Source: Anaerovibrio lipolyticus DSM 3074 (GTDB taxonomy: Bacteria; Bacillota; Negativicutes; Selenomonadales; Selenomonadaceae). From it: DNA of 64,000 nucleotides. The notes beneath the pieces are model-generated. The model was not told the origin of the DNA. It did no database searches and saw only the letters and a program-made list of their open reading frames with translations. Below are positions 28,825-36,531 of the stretch, one piece after another. The translations under genes were made by a program, and so were the position numbers. The first letter of the stretch is position 1. Every line of letters starts with the position of its first letter. The stretch lies in NCBI RefSeq assembly GCF_900141865.1, contig NZ_FQYW01000016.1, positions 1-64,000 of the forward strand. The letters are read 5' to 3'.

Positions 28825-29910
28825 TTACTTTATACTGTTAAGCTTGCTTGCGATTTCCTCGGCAGAGGCATCGGTGTTCAGGGAGGTGATAATGCCCTGA
28901 TTGCCCATATAAACAGTACCTTCGTATGCAGTGGCATCAACACCGCCATTATCGTGGAAGGCTCTGGCAAGATTACCGGCTACATAGTAGGCCCGAACCT
29001 GTTCGGACATTTCTTCCGTAGCAGCAGGAACGATAAATTCCTTGTCATTTACATAGACTGCATTGCCCTTCACGTCGACCTTGTTTCCGCTGTATTCCTT
29101 TATTTTCTTTATGTAGTTATTAAGGCGTTCGCTGTGGGAAGGATGGTCGGAAACAGAGAATATGTCACCGGTCATCTGCTGACTGCCGGATTTCTCTATT
29201 ACGCGCTGCCATACAGCAGGGCAGGCTCCCAGATTGTAGTTAGAATTTGCCAGATACTGGAAGGCAATGTTATCTGCTTCCCATTCCATAGGCTTGGTGA
29301 TATGCACCTTTTCGGTGTAGTTGGCAATAACATTTGTTATAGCCACGCCAACTCCATTGGTATTGGATGCGATAGCAGTGGCAATAAGGGTTACCGGTAC
29401 AGATTTTTTGAAGCCCTTAACCACGTGATCACGCATACCATGGGACATTTCATGTCCCAATACAACAGCTACCTCGTCGTCAGTGCGTAATAAATCAAAG
29501 ATCCCGGCATTTACGGTCATTACATGGCCCAAGGAGCAGGCAGCGTTAAAATCCTTGCTTGGGTTAATAAAATAAAGGAAAGGCTTTTCGTTAATGGCAG
29601 GTTCTGTTACGGCCACAGCAGCGGAAAGGTTGGACATTATACCATCAAGCCGCTGATTCAGATATGGGTCACTGTCAACACCCTGTTTTTCCTTCATCTG
29701 AGCATACAGCTGTTGTCTACCTTCCTCGGTATTATTGATCTTGTCAATCTGCTTGTTATACTCAGACATCTGGTAGCCTGCAATGCCTACATTTATGGCC
29801 GCGTCCAGCCAGTTTGCGTCAGCCTGGGAAGGAGCACCGGCAAAGATAGGCATAGTCACCAGCATAGCACTGGCGATGAGTTTGGAAAGCTTCTTTTTAA
29901 AATTAAACAT
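28825..29910 (-). CDS. Exported M48-family zinc metalloprotease
   Basis: A 361-residue protein with a signal peptide (about 1-32, ending near GAPSQA) and an M48 peptidase domain. The zinc site HEMSH lies in VVLGHEMSHGM and the third ligand Glu in MEWEADNIAFQYLA. It resembles periplasmic BepA/LoiP-type proteases in size and topology but lacks the TPR domain of BepA; the extra C-terminal 80 residues are unrecognised. ATG at 29910 has AAGGGG 8 bases upstream; the longer GTG start at 29919 is too close to it. It would act in the cell envelope on outer-membrane or secreted proteins. Confidence 0.88.
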   Translation of the reverse strand: MFNFKKKLSKLIASAMLVTMPIFAGAPSQADANWLDAAINVGIAGYQMSEYNKQIDKINNTEEGRQQLYAQMKEKQGVDSDPYLNQRLDGIMSNLSAAVAVTEPAINEKPFLYFINPSKDFNAACSLGHVMTVNAGIFDLLRTDDEVAVVLGHEMSHGMRDHVVKGFKKSVPVTLIATAIASNTNGVGVAITNVIANYTEKVHITKPMEWEADNIAFQYLANSNYNLGACPAVWQRVIEKSGSQQMTGDIFSVSDHPSHSERLNNYIKKIKEYSGNKVDVKGNAVYVNDKEFIVPAATEEMSEQVRAYYVAGNLARAFHDNGGVDATAYEGTVYMGNQGIITSLNTDASAEEIASKLNSIK

Positions 29911-30093
29911 AAAAATCACCCCTTATAATTTAATTTATTTACCTTGTTTATTATATCATAGTCCGCATTAAAATATCCTTAGAGGCAGAAAAATAGGAAA
30001 TTAGAAATAGTCATCAAATATTGCTTATGGCAAAAAATCATAAGTTGGGGTATAATATTCAAGTGAATTTTTAAACGAGGTGTAAGAAATACA

Positions 30094-31011
30094 ATGCCAG
30101 AAATCGACATGACAAGAATTACCGACAATCTCATGAGCGTATATAATTACGCATTTATAGATGCAATGCCTTATGGATTTTATAAGCCAAATGACGCCAT
30201 GTATGTTGGGGTAAAGCTGGTGGACAAGATGTACCACTGCCCAAAATGCAAGGGCGAATTCACCGTTAAATATCGTAATGACAACGATGGTATCACTTAT
30301 TTTTCCAAGAGCCGCATTGCTGCCCAGAAAAAGGTTTATGAGGCTTTGGGCCTGGATTTTCCCGCTAATTGGGAGCTGATGGAGCAGCCCTTTACCTATC
30401 ATATAATAGGTGTCTGCAGTGAATGTGCCAAGAAGGATATTATGGAATCCCAGGAGGATGGCCAGCATATCTATAATTTGTGTCACGAGCTTCACATGCA
30501 GGATGAGCTTATGGCTGCCAAGGCGAAGAAGTATATGACCAACAGCTTACAAAAATGGTTGGACGGTATTACAGAGTCGTCCTATTTGATGCAGTTTGAT
30601 CTCTCTACCAGAGAAAGCCTTCGTGATCTTATTTGTGCAGTGATTATGCAGGATACTAAGGCTGTGGAGGATGCTCTGCAGGAGTATAGGGATACCATTC
30701 AGCCTATTATATATGAAGCGAAGCAGCTTTTAGAAAAGCAGACACCTGCCTGGAAGGCAAAGGTGGCCCATTCCTGCAGCCTGCCGGATTCCATGTCTGA
30801 TGAGGAATATCACGAATATACTGTAGCCTTCCCGGATGAGTCTTCTGAGGGCCAGGATTTTTACATGGAGAAGTCCATTGAAAAGGAGCGCGTATCCATG
30901 TTCCTTAACCAGCATCGTCTTACATCCCTTGAGGAAGTGCTGATGGATGCAGGGTTCCATGAGGAATGGATTGATATGGTGGTGGACAAGGGTACTTCCT
31001 TGACTAAGTAA
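30094..31011 (+). CDS. Unknown protein with zinc-ribbon-like cysteine pairs
   Basis: A 305-residue cytoplasmic protein that I do not recognise. Two CxxC pairs, YHCPKCKGEF (about 48) and GVCSECAKKD (about 110), probably bind one zinc ion. The middle is helical and contains a CHELH motif near residue 131; the C-terminal third is acidic. AGGTG lies upstream of the ATG. It is followed 10 bases later by an exported protein and then a D,D-carboxypeptidase, but no function can be drawn from this. Confidence 0.75.
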   Translation: MPEIDMTRITDNLMSVYNYAFIDAMPYGFYKPNDAMYVGVKLVDKMYHCPKCKGEFTVKYRNDNDGITYFSKSRIAAQKKVYEALGLDFPANWELMEQPFTYHIIGVCSECAKKDIMESQEDGQHIYNLCHELHMQDELMAAKAKKYMTNSLQKWLDGITESSYLMQFDLSTRESLRDLICAVIMQDTKAVEDALQEYRDTIQPIIYEAKQLLEKQTPAWKAKVAHSCSLPDSMSDEEYHEYTVAFPDESSEGQDFYMEKSIEKERVSMFLNQHRLTSLEEVLMDAGFHEEWIDMVVDKGTSLTK

Positions 31012-31021
31012 GGTGATTTTC

Positions 31022-31591
31022 ATGAATAATATTAAGTTGAGAATAAGTGCAGTGCTGTTTCTGCTGGTAATGCTTGTTTCTACGGTAGTCTCTGCGGCTG
31101 TGTCCGACGACTTTGCCTTTAAAGGCTTGAGACTGGGAGACAGCTACGATACCATGGTGGAAAAGCTGGGGGAGCCTGATTTTGATACTGATATGTATAT
31201 TCGTGGTGTCCAGGTTATTCGCTATACCTATTCTGCTGATCAGAAAATATACGTGGATGCCAAGAATAAAAACGTGGTGGAAATGTTCTGCAAAAGCAAG
31301 CATTATGTGGGGCCTCATGGGGTAACCTATGGTGCCACCAGGGCTGGCCTTACCAAGGCTTTTGGCAAAGCTGAGCACAAGCATTTGGACGGTAATATTT
31401 ATTATATTTACTATAATCCTGCTGTACCAAACGAAAAGTTGCTTATAGAGATGGAGCCTGAAGATCGTTATCTTTTGAGCTGGACTTATACCAATTTGGA
31501 TCTGGATGATCCGGGGATTATTATTACCGGTGAGGAGAAGGAACAAGAGCCTGCCAAGAAGTTTAACTATGGTGGTTTGCCAACGAATTGA
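31022..31591 (+). CDS. Exported protein with BamE/SmpA-like segments
   Basis: A 189-residue protein with a signal peptide (about 1-26, cleavage near VVSAAVS). The mature part contains FKGLRLGDSYDTMVEKLGEP and a second, similar TYGATRAGLTKAFGKAE segment, reminiscent of BamE/SmpA-type domains (weak, from pattern only). ATG 31022 is preferred (AAGGTG 8 bases upstream) over an in-frame GTG at 31013. It sits directly before the D,D-carboxypeptidase gene, so an envelope role is likely. Confidence 0.7.
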   Translation: MNNIKLRISAVLFLLVMLVSTVVSAAVSDDFAFKGLRLGDSYDTMVEKLGEPDFDTDMYIRGVQVIRYTYSADQKIYVDAKNKNVVEMFCKSKHYVGPHGVTYGATRAGLTKAFGKAEHKHLDGNIYYIYYNPAVPNEKLLIEMEPEDRYLLSWTYTNLDLDDPGIIITGEEKEQEPAKKFNYGGLPTN

Positions 31592-31613
31592 CAGGATAAA
31601 CAGGTGATAGGTT

Positions 31614-32540
31614 TTGAGTTTCAAGAAAAATACAAAGACAACTGTTTTGGCAGTTACTTTGCTGTTGGCCATGTCAGTAATTTCTGTTGTGGCATCCATG
31701 GCTGTGGCCAAGACAGTGGTACATAGTGATTATGCAAGGGCAATCCAAGGCAAGGATAAGAAAACGGAACAGCCACAAAAGGTCATGCCACCGGCTCCAC
31801 AGGTATCTGCAGATGCTGTGGTGGTCATGGACAATAAAACAGGCGAAATCCTTTATGAAAAAAATGGTGAGAAAAGTGAGCATCCTGCAAGCCTTACCAA
31901 GATAATGACAGCTATACTGGTTTTGGAGGATGACAGGGATGACCGTGTTATTACTGTGAGTCCTTGGGCCGGACAGAAACCATATTCTTATTGCTATACC
32001 GGTCAGTCCATGCGCCAGTATGATATGCTGACCCAAATGATGATGATTTCTGATAATGTGGCAGCCTCTGCCTTGGCTGAGGCTGTGGGGAATGGCAGTG
32101 CATGGCAGTTTTGGCAACGGATGAATGCCAAGGCCAAGGAATTGGGGGCAAACAGAACTCATTTTGAGAATGCAAATGGCCTCACTTCCAATTTGCATTA
32201 TTCAACAGCAAAGGATTTGGCTGTTATTTCTCATTACGCCATGGAAAATCCAAAGTTCAGAAAAATAATAGCTATTCCAGAAAAAACTTTTTTCAGTATA
32301 AATCCTCAGGGGGAAACCCTTCATTGTGAAAATACCAATGAGCTTCTTACTGATTATCAGGGGTGTATTGGTGGCAAGACCGGTTATACTGATGCTGCTG
32401 GTGGCTGCCTGATGGCGGTGGCCCAGCGTGATGGGGAAGAGGTGCTGGTGGTAATCCTTCATTCAAAGGATACTGATACCAGATTTACGGAAGGCGCTAT
32501 GCTGCTTGATTACGGCTTCGAAGCTCTGAAAAGCCGTTAA
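31614..32540 (+). CDS. dacF: D-alanyl-D-alanine carboxypeptidase (DacF type)
   Basis: A 308-residue low-molecular-weight penicillin-binding protein with an N-terminal signal/anchor (about 10-30). The active-site triad of motifs is complete: SLTK (SxxK, about 87), SDN (SxN, about 146) and KTGYT (KTG, about 254). It trims the terminal D-Ala from peptidoglycan pentapeptides. It lacks most of the C-terminal beta domain of longer PBP5 homologues. Start is TTG at 31614 after AGGTGATAG. Confidence 0.92.
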   Translation: MSFKKNTKTTVLAVTLLLAMSVISVVASMAVAKTVVHSDYARAIQGKDKKTEQPQKVMPPAPQVSADAVVVMDNKTGEILYEKNGEKSEHPASLTKIMTAILVLEDDRDDRVITVSPWAGQKPYSYCYTGQSMRQYDMLTQMMMISDNVAASALAEAVGNGSAWQFWQRMNAKAKELGANRTHFENANGLTSNLHYSTAKDLAVISHYAMENPKFRKIIAIPEKTFFSINPQGETLHCENTNELLTDYQGCIGGKTGYTDAAGGCLMAVAQRDGEEVLVVILHSKDTDTRFTEGAMLLDYGFEALKSR

Positions 32541-32561
32541 GGACAAGGAGGTACATAGATT

Positions 32562-33128
32562 ATGAAAAAGATTTTAGCTCTGGCCATGATGCTTCTGCTG
32601 GTTATGACCACTGGCTGTATGGCTTCAGACAAGGAAAAAGGAGAGAATGGAAAAATGGCAAATCGTATTGCGGTATTTGATACCAACAAGGGAACCTTTG
32701 AGATTGAACTTTTTGAGGACAAGGCTCCTAATACTACTGGCAATTTTATTAAACTCAGCGAAGAGGGCTTTTATGATGGAGTTATCTTCCATCGTATTAT
32801 TGATGGCTTCATGATTCAGGGCGGTGACCCAACTGGTACTGGCATGGGTGGCCCTGGTTATACCATTAAGGATGAGTTCCACAAGGATCTCCATCATGAC
32901 AGTGAGGGAATTCTGTCCATGGCCAATGCAGGCCCAAATACCGGCGGTTCCCAGTTCTTTATCACTCTTGCGGCTACTCCTTGGCTTGACGGCCACCATG
33001 CAGTTTTTGGCAAGGTTGTTAAGGGAATGGATGTAGTTCGTGAAATCGGTCACACCAAGACTGGCGTTCAGGATCGTCCAGTGCATGAGGTGGTTATCAA
33101 CAGCATTAAGATTAAGGCTGCTGAGTAA
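32562..33128 (+). CDS. Cyclophilin-type peptidyl-prolyl isomerase, probable lipoprotein
   Basis: A 188-residue cyclophilin. Residues 1-20 form a signal peptide with a likely lipobox ending in TTGC, so it is probably lipid-anchored outside the cytoplasmic membrane. The isomerase domain has [19 protein letters not shown] (about 66-84) with the catalytic Arg, [16 protein letters not shown] and [16 protein letters not shown] precedes the ATG. It may help fold envelope proteins made by neighbouring genes. Confidence 0.93.
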   Translation: MKKILALAMMLLLVMTTGCMASDKEKGENGKMANRIAVFDTNKGTFEIELFEDKAPNTTGNFIKLSEEGFYDGVIFHRIIDGFMIQGGDPTGTGMGGPGYTIKDEFHKDLHHDSEGILSMANAGPNTGGSQFFITLAATPWLDGHHAVFGKVVKGMDVVREIGHTKTGVQDRPVHEVVINSIKIKAAE

Positions 33129-33153
33129 TTATTTGGATGTACAGGTAAGTTAA

Positions 33154-33408
33154 ATGAGAGCATTTACTTACATATTGGAGTGTGCTGATGGCACTCTTTA
33201 TACAGGGTATACTACAGATATGGAAAAGCGCCTTTCTACCCATAACAGTGGCAAGGCCAGCAAGTATACCAGGGCCCGTCTTCCTGTAAAGCTGGTTTAT
33301 CTTGAGGAATGCAAAGATAAGGAAACAGCTATGAGCCGGGAATGGCACATAAAACAATTGAGCAGGGCTGAAAAACTAAAGCTCATTGAAGAAAATAAGG
33401 TAAAATAA
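33154..33408 (+). CDS. GIY-YIG domain protein (YhbQ/UPF0213 type)
   Basis: An 84-residue single-domain GIY-YIG protein. Motifs: [16 protein letters not shown] (the GIY/YIG strands), [16 protein letters not shown] and the catalytic-type Glu in [18 protein letters not shown]. YhbQ-type proteins bind and nick DNA in vitro; in vivo role is unsettled. It follows the cyclophilin gene by 26 bases and is followed by a terminator. Confidence 0.92.
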   Translation: MRAFTYILECADGTLYTGYTTDMEKRLSTHNSGKASKYTRARLPVKLVYLEECKDKETAMSREWHIKQLSRAEKLKLIEENKVK

Positions 33409-33456
33409 AAATAGACTGCGATAAAGTTGTGTAATTTTATCGCAGTCTATTTATTT
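33407..33456. terminator. Bidirectional terminator
   Basis: A 17-base stem AAATAGACTGCGATAAA (33409-33425) with 33436-33452, flanked by A and T runs. It separates the GIY-YIG gene from the converging TSUP gene. A near-identical outer stem occurs at 36038-36083. Confidence 0.88.
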
Positions 33457-33472
33457 ATATATGCATCTATAC

Positions 33473-34228
33473 TTATTCCAGCATTGTTAGAATCTGCTTT
33501 CCTATTAGTACGGCGGTGACAACGATGAAAAGTGGCCGTATGTAGCTTACACCTTTGGATATGGCTACCTTGGAGCCAGCAATGGCACCTATAATCATGA
33601 AGACACCCATGGGAACGGCATAGGTGAAGTCTACACTGCCAAAGTAAGTAAATAGAATCGCTGCCGCAATATTGCTGGCAAAGTTCATGGCCTTGGCGTT
33701 ACCGGTGGCAAATATAAAATCAAAGCCTATCATAATAAAGGAAAATAATATAAAGGAGCCAGTGCCCGGTCCGAAGAAGCCATCATAAAAGCCCAATGTG
33801 AAAGCCATAACCAGGCATAAAATCATTTTCTTGCCTGTTATTTTCTGTGGTTTGGAGTCCTTCCCCCAATCCTTTTTTAATACGGTATAAAAAAATACCA
33901 AAACCAACATAATAATTATCAAAGGACGCAGGAATTCTGATGATATATGTTGAACTAATAATACACCGGCAAATGAGCCAATAAGGGAAAGTGGACACAG
34001 CTTTTTCATGAGAGAGGTATCCATTTTTCCAGCGCGAACAAAAGTGAGAAAGCTGCAAACTGATCCCATGGAAGCGGCAACCTTGTTTGTACCAAGAACT
34101 GTAACTGGAGGAAGCCCTGTCCACATAAGGGCTGGAATGGTAATGAGGCCGCCTCCGCCCACTGCGGCATCAATAAATGCTCCCAAGAAGCCGAAAAGAG
34201 CTAAAAATCCCATAATTTCCCAATCCAT
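33473..34228 (-). CDS. TauE/SafE-family (TSUP) membrane transporter
   Basis: A 251-residue protein with about eight membrane segments. The GAFIDAAVGGGGLITIPAL block (about 18-36) and the second-half GFYDGFFGPGTGSF (near 145) are the two TSUP signatures. The family exports sulfite, sulfoacetate or similar anions, but the substrate here is unknown. The reading frame extends to 34285, yet AAAGGAG lies 8 bases before the ATG at 34228, giving the usual N-terminus. Confidence 0.9.
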   Translation of the reverse strand: MDWEIMGFLALFGFLGAFIDAAVGGGGLITIPALMWTGLPPVTVLGTNKVAASMGSVCSFLTFVRAGKMDTSLMKKLCPLSLIGSFAGVLLVQHISSEFLRPLIIIMLVLVFFYTVLKKDWGKDSKPQKITGKKMILCLVMAFTLGFYDGFFGPGTGSFILFSFIMIGFDFIFATGNAKAMNFASNIAAAILFTYFGSVDFTYAVPMGVFMIIGAIAGSKVAISKGVSYIRPLFIVVTAVLIGKQILTMLE

Positions 34229-34354
34229 AGACAAAACTCCTTTCCTAATGTAGTCATTATACAATAGAACTGTAAATGAATTCAATTTATATATAATAAA
34301 GTATACAAAGTATAATTAAAACTTATGCTTCTATATAAAAAAAGCATTATTCAG

Positions 34355-34384
34355 TTGAAACAGATAATATTGTTATGTTATACT
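34355..34384 (+). promoter_or_regulatory. Probable promoter of the symporter gene
   Basis: TTGAAA (34355-34360) and TATACT (34379-34384) with an 18-base spacer, 40 bases before the ATG; an AAGGAGGGG ribosome site follows. Confidence 0.5.
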
Positions 34385-34424
34385 ACAAATAGGTTAACAT
34401 AATCTAAGAAGGAGGGGTATTTTT

Positions 34425-35621
34425 ATGAACTTATCAGTAAAAATCTTCATTTCACTGGTTCTCTCCGTAGTTGTCGGTTTGATTGCCGGTGAAGCAGGTC
34501 TGCCATTCATAAAATGGTGGATAGCACCAATTGGTACTATGTTCATCAATCTAATCAAGATGATGATTGTACCAGTTGTATTCTTCTCTCTGGTTGTGGG
34601 TATTACCAGCTTAGGTGATACTAAAAAGCTGGGTCGTATCGGTTTAAAGACGGTAGGTATTTATCTTTTTACCACCGCCATTGCTATCACTATTGGTTTC
34701 GTGATAGCTGGTATTATTGGTCCTGGTGTGGGTGCTGACTTCGTTGCCGGTGCACAGCCAAAGGTTAAGGAAGCTCCTTACATTATGCAGGTACTCCTTG
34801 ACATGATACCTTCTAATCCTATCGATTCCATGGCTAAGGCTGCAATTTTGCCAACTATCGTATTTGCTCTCTTCATTGGTGTAGGTATCGTTAAGGTAGG
34901 CGGTGAGAGGGCGGAGCTTCTCATCAAGTTCTTCGATGCAGGTGCTGAGGTTTGCTACAAGGTTATCGCCATTGTAATGGATCTTGCTCCTATCGGTGTA
35001 TTCTGCTTACTGCTTCCTGTAGTTGCTGCAAATGGTCCTAAGGTACTGCTTCCATTGCTTACCGTTATCGTCTGTGTAGCTGTAGGTTGTATTATTCATG
35101 CTGTTGGTGTATATTCCACCATGGCAAGAGTATTCGGTAATCATAGCCCAATTGATTTCTTCAGAGGCATGTCCGAGCAGATGATGATCGCATTCACCAC
35201 TTGTTCTTCCGCTGCAGCTTTGCCTGTAAACATGAAGAACTGTCAGGAGAAGCTGGGAGTAAAACGCGAGATTGCGTCCTTCGTTCTTCCTTTGGGTGCT
35301 ACCCTGAACATGGATGGTACTGCTCTCTACATGGGTGTTTGTACTCTGTTCGTTGCCAACGTATATGGTGTTCCACTTGGCTTTGAACAGATGATGATGG
35401 TTGTTTTAACTGGTACCTTGGCATCCATTGGTACTGCCGGTGTTCCAGGTGCTGGTCTTATCATGCTGGCAATGGTTCTCCAGTCTGTAGGTCTTCCTCT
35501 CGAGGGTCTTGCTCTTGTAGCTGGTATTGACCGTGTACTGGATATGTTCCGTACCTGTGTTAACATCACTGGTGATGGTGCTGTTGCTGTTGTTGTTAAT
35601 GCGAGTGAAGAAAACAATTAA
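34425..35621 (+). CDS. Dicarboxylate/amino acid:cation symporter (GltP/DctA family)
   Basis: A 398-residue DAACS-family transporter. Hallmarks: the serine-rich re-entrant loop TTCSSAAALPVNM (about 262-274), LGATLNMDGTALYMGV (about 288-303), GTAGVPGAGLIML and the final DRVLDMFRTCVNITGDG. It imports glutamate, aspartate or C4-dicarboxylates with Na+ or H+; the exact substrate is not clear. Single gene with its own promoter and terminator. Confidence 0.93.
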   Translation: MNLSVKIFISLVLSVVVGLIAGEAGLPFIKWWIAPIGTMFINLIKMMIVPVVFFSLVVGITSLGDTKKLGRIGLKTVGIYLFTTAIAITIGFVIAGIIGPGVGADFVAGAQPKVKEAPYIMQVLLDMIPSNPIDSMAKAAILPTIVFALFIGVGIVKVGGERAELLIKFFDAGAEVCYKVIAIVMDLAPIGVFCLLLPVVAANGPKVLLPLLTVIVCVAVGCIIHAVGVYSTMARVFGNHSPIDFFRGMSEQMMIAFTTCSSAAALPVNMKNCQEKLGVKREIASFVLPLGATLNMDGTALYMGVCTLFVANVYGVPLGFEQMMMVVLTGTLASIGTAGVPGAGLIMLAMVLQSVGLPLEGLALVAGIDRVLDMFRTCVNITGDGAVAVVVNASEENN

Positions 35622-35639
35622 TAGTTTAGCTTAAATTCT

Positions 35640-35672
35640 AGCCCCCTGCCAAGGCAGGGGGCTTATCTTTTA
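35640..35672 (+). terminator. Rho-independent terminator of the symporter gene
   Basis: Perfect 11-base GC-rich stem (35640-35650 with 35653-35663) and an AA loop, followed by a T-rich stretch. Confidence 0.9.
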
Positions 35673-35713
35673 AAAAAAATTATCGTATAGTTAAAAGACA
35701 TAAATATGTGACA

Positions 35714-35838
35714 TTGACTTAATATGTACATATGATATAATGAAGTCAAGAAAGGTGCTACCGATAGACGGTCAGCCCCGAACAGTAGGATAGTTTTTTG
35801 AAGAACCGCCTAAAGTCGTCAGCTGGAGGCGGTTTTTC
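35714..35838 (+). ncRNA. Putative antitoxin RNA of a type I toxin-antitoxin locus
   Basis: A promoter (TTGACT 35714-35719, 16-base spacer, TATAAT 35736-35741) would start an RNA near 35748 that ends at the terminator 35804-35838, about 90 bases and without a coding frame. It converges on the minus-strand toxin transcript and overlaps its 3' end. Its 5' part GGTGCTACCGATAGACGGT can form a hairpin and is repeated, inverted, at the 5' end of the toxin mRNA (35944-35968). Role as antitoxin is inferred from this layout. Confidence 0.6.
35804..35838. terminator. Shared terminator of the convergent toxin and antitoxin RNAs
   Basis: AACCGCCT (35804-35811) pairs with AGGCGGTT (35827-35834), followed by TTT on the plus strand; a weaker T-rich stretch follows on the minus strand. 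The same AAGAACCGCC/GGCGGTT design recurs at 38519-38552. Confidence 0.75.
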
Positions 35839-35843
35839 TAGTG

Positions 35844-35912
35844 CTATGCTTTAATTGCCATGATACAAATCGTAACAAGAAACACCAAAGACATGAAGTC
35901 ATAAAGTGTCAT
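35844..35912 (-). CDS. Putative type I toxin, 22-residue hydrophobic peptide
   Basis: A tiny gene below usual length cut-offs. The peptide begins MTLYDFMS and continues as one hydrophobic helix ending in a lysine (IKA). This is the pattern of the small holin-like type I toxins of Firmicutes (typical start MTVYE). The ribosome site GAAAGGGGG (complement of 35921-35929) is 8 bases from the ATG and is paired in a CCCC-TGAAA-GGGG hairpin, a known way to keep such toxins untranslated. An extended -10 (TGCTATAAT, complement of 35978-35986) lies upstream. Convergent small RNA at 35748-35838. Confidence 0.65.
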   Translation of the reverse strand: MTLYDFMSLVFLVTICIMAIKA

Positions 35913-35977
35913 AGACAATTCCCCCTTTCAGGGGCTAGGATTGACCGCCTACCGTTTATGGTAGCACCTCTGCTGAA

Positions 35978-36006
35978 ATTATAGCATACCCCATACTCCC
36001 AATCTA
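35978..36006 (-). promoter_or_regulatory. Extended -10 promoter of the toxin mRNA
   Basis: On the minus strand TGCTATAAT (35978-35986) with a weak TAGATT at -35 (36001-36006). The transcript would begin near 35971 and open with GGTGCTACC, then a CTACC/GGTAG hairpin. Confidence 0.55.
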
Positions 36007-36037
36007 CTTTACAAAATTCGTATTTTAGACAAAAAAT

Positions 36038-36083
36038 AAATAGACTGTGATAAAATTAGACAATTCTATTACAGTCTATTTTA
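36038..36083. terminator. Terminator-like hairpin
   Basis: AAATAGACTGT (36038-36048) pairs with ACAGTCTATTT (36071-36081), flanked by A and T runs. It closely resembles the terminator at 33407-33456 and would end the minus-strand ribbon-helix-helix transcript. Confidence 0.65.
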
Positions 36084-36168
36084 TTATGCTTTATTTTCTT
36101 AACAAAACCTAAATTTTTATGATTAGTCATACGCTTTATATGTTATCCTCGGCACCGGTTCCTTTATA

Positions 36169-36348
36169 TTATTCTTCTTTACCCTCTATAATTGGCCCAT
36201 TGTCATTTTCGTATTTTTGAATGCCTTTGATAACAAAATATTCTATCTGAGAATTTAATGAACGAAGCTCCAATTCAGAAATCTGCTTCAGCTTTGCATG
36301 AGTTGATTCATCCAATCTAACTTGTAGTGCTATTCTACTAGAAGCCAT
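36169..36348 (-). CDS. Ribbon-helix-helix (Arc/MetJ-type) DNA-binding protein
   Basis: A 59-residue protein: a short start MASSRIAL, then VRLDESTHAKLKQIS (the beta-strand and first helix) and a second helix with SLNSQIEYFVIKGI, as in Arc/ParD/CopG repressors. The C-terminal tail is acidic. GGTG lies about 9 bases before the ATG. It diverges from the ankyrin-repeat gene; the gap holds two TAGTATCATAAT repeats that may be its operators. No toxin gene is adjacent on its own strand, so it may be an autoregulated repressor or an orphan antitoxin. Confidence 0.75.
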   Translation of the reverse strand: MASSRIALQVRLDESTHAKLKQISELELRSLNSQIEYFVIKGIQKYENDNGPIIEGKEE

Positions 36349-36368
36349 AGTGTAATCACCATCCTTAT

Positions 36369-36380
36369 TAGTATCATAAT
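36369..36380 (+). promoter_or_regulatory. Repeated operator-like motif, copy 1
   Basis: TAGTATCATAAT, repeated exactly at 36453-36464 in the gap between the ribbon-helix-helix gene and the divergent ankyrin gene. Several further ATCAT/ATGAT half-sites lie between. Likely binding sites for the neighbouring ribbon-helix-helix protein. Confidence 0.45.
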
Positions 36381-36452
36381 ATAAGGATAATGATGTCGAT
36401 AGTTTCTTAATAAAATTATAATGTAGTTCGAATTGACTATTTAATATCTAAA

Positions 36453-36464
36453 TAGTATCATAAT
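36453..36464 (+). promoter_or_regulatory. Repeated operator-like motif, copy 2
   Basis: Second exact TAGTATCATAAT, running into the palindrome ATGATATCAT (36463-36472), 68 bases before the ankyrin gene start. Confidence 0.45.
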
Positions 36465-36531
36465 GATATCATTGAGCTAAAAGATAATAAAAAGCATGGG
36501 CAAGAAAATATTTTTGAAAGGATGAAGAAAT

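Noticed and set aside
28696-29490. 264-codon plus-strand frame opposite the M48 protease
   Set aside because: It starts inside tRNA-Cys and is the complement of the protease gene, whose signal peptide and zinc motif are clear.
35844-35912. Fst/par-type direct repeats in the toxin locus
   Set aside because: The repeated GGTGCTACC elements are inverted, not direct, so the two RNAs are similar to each other there and not complementary.
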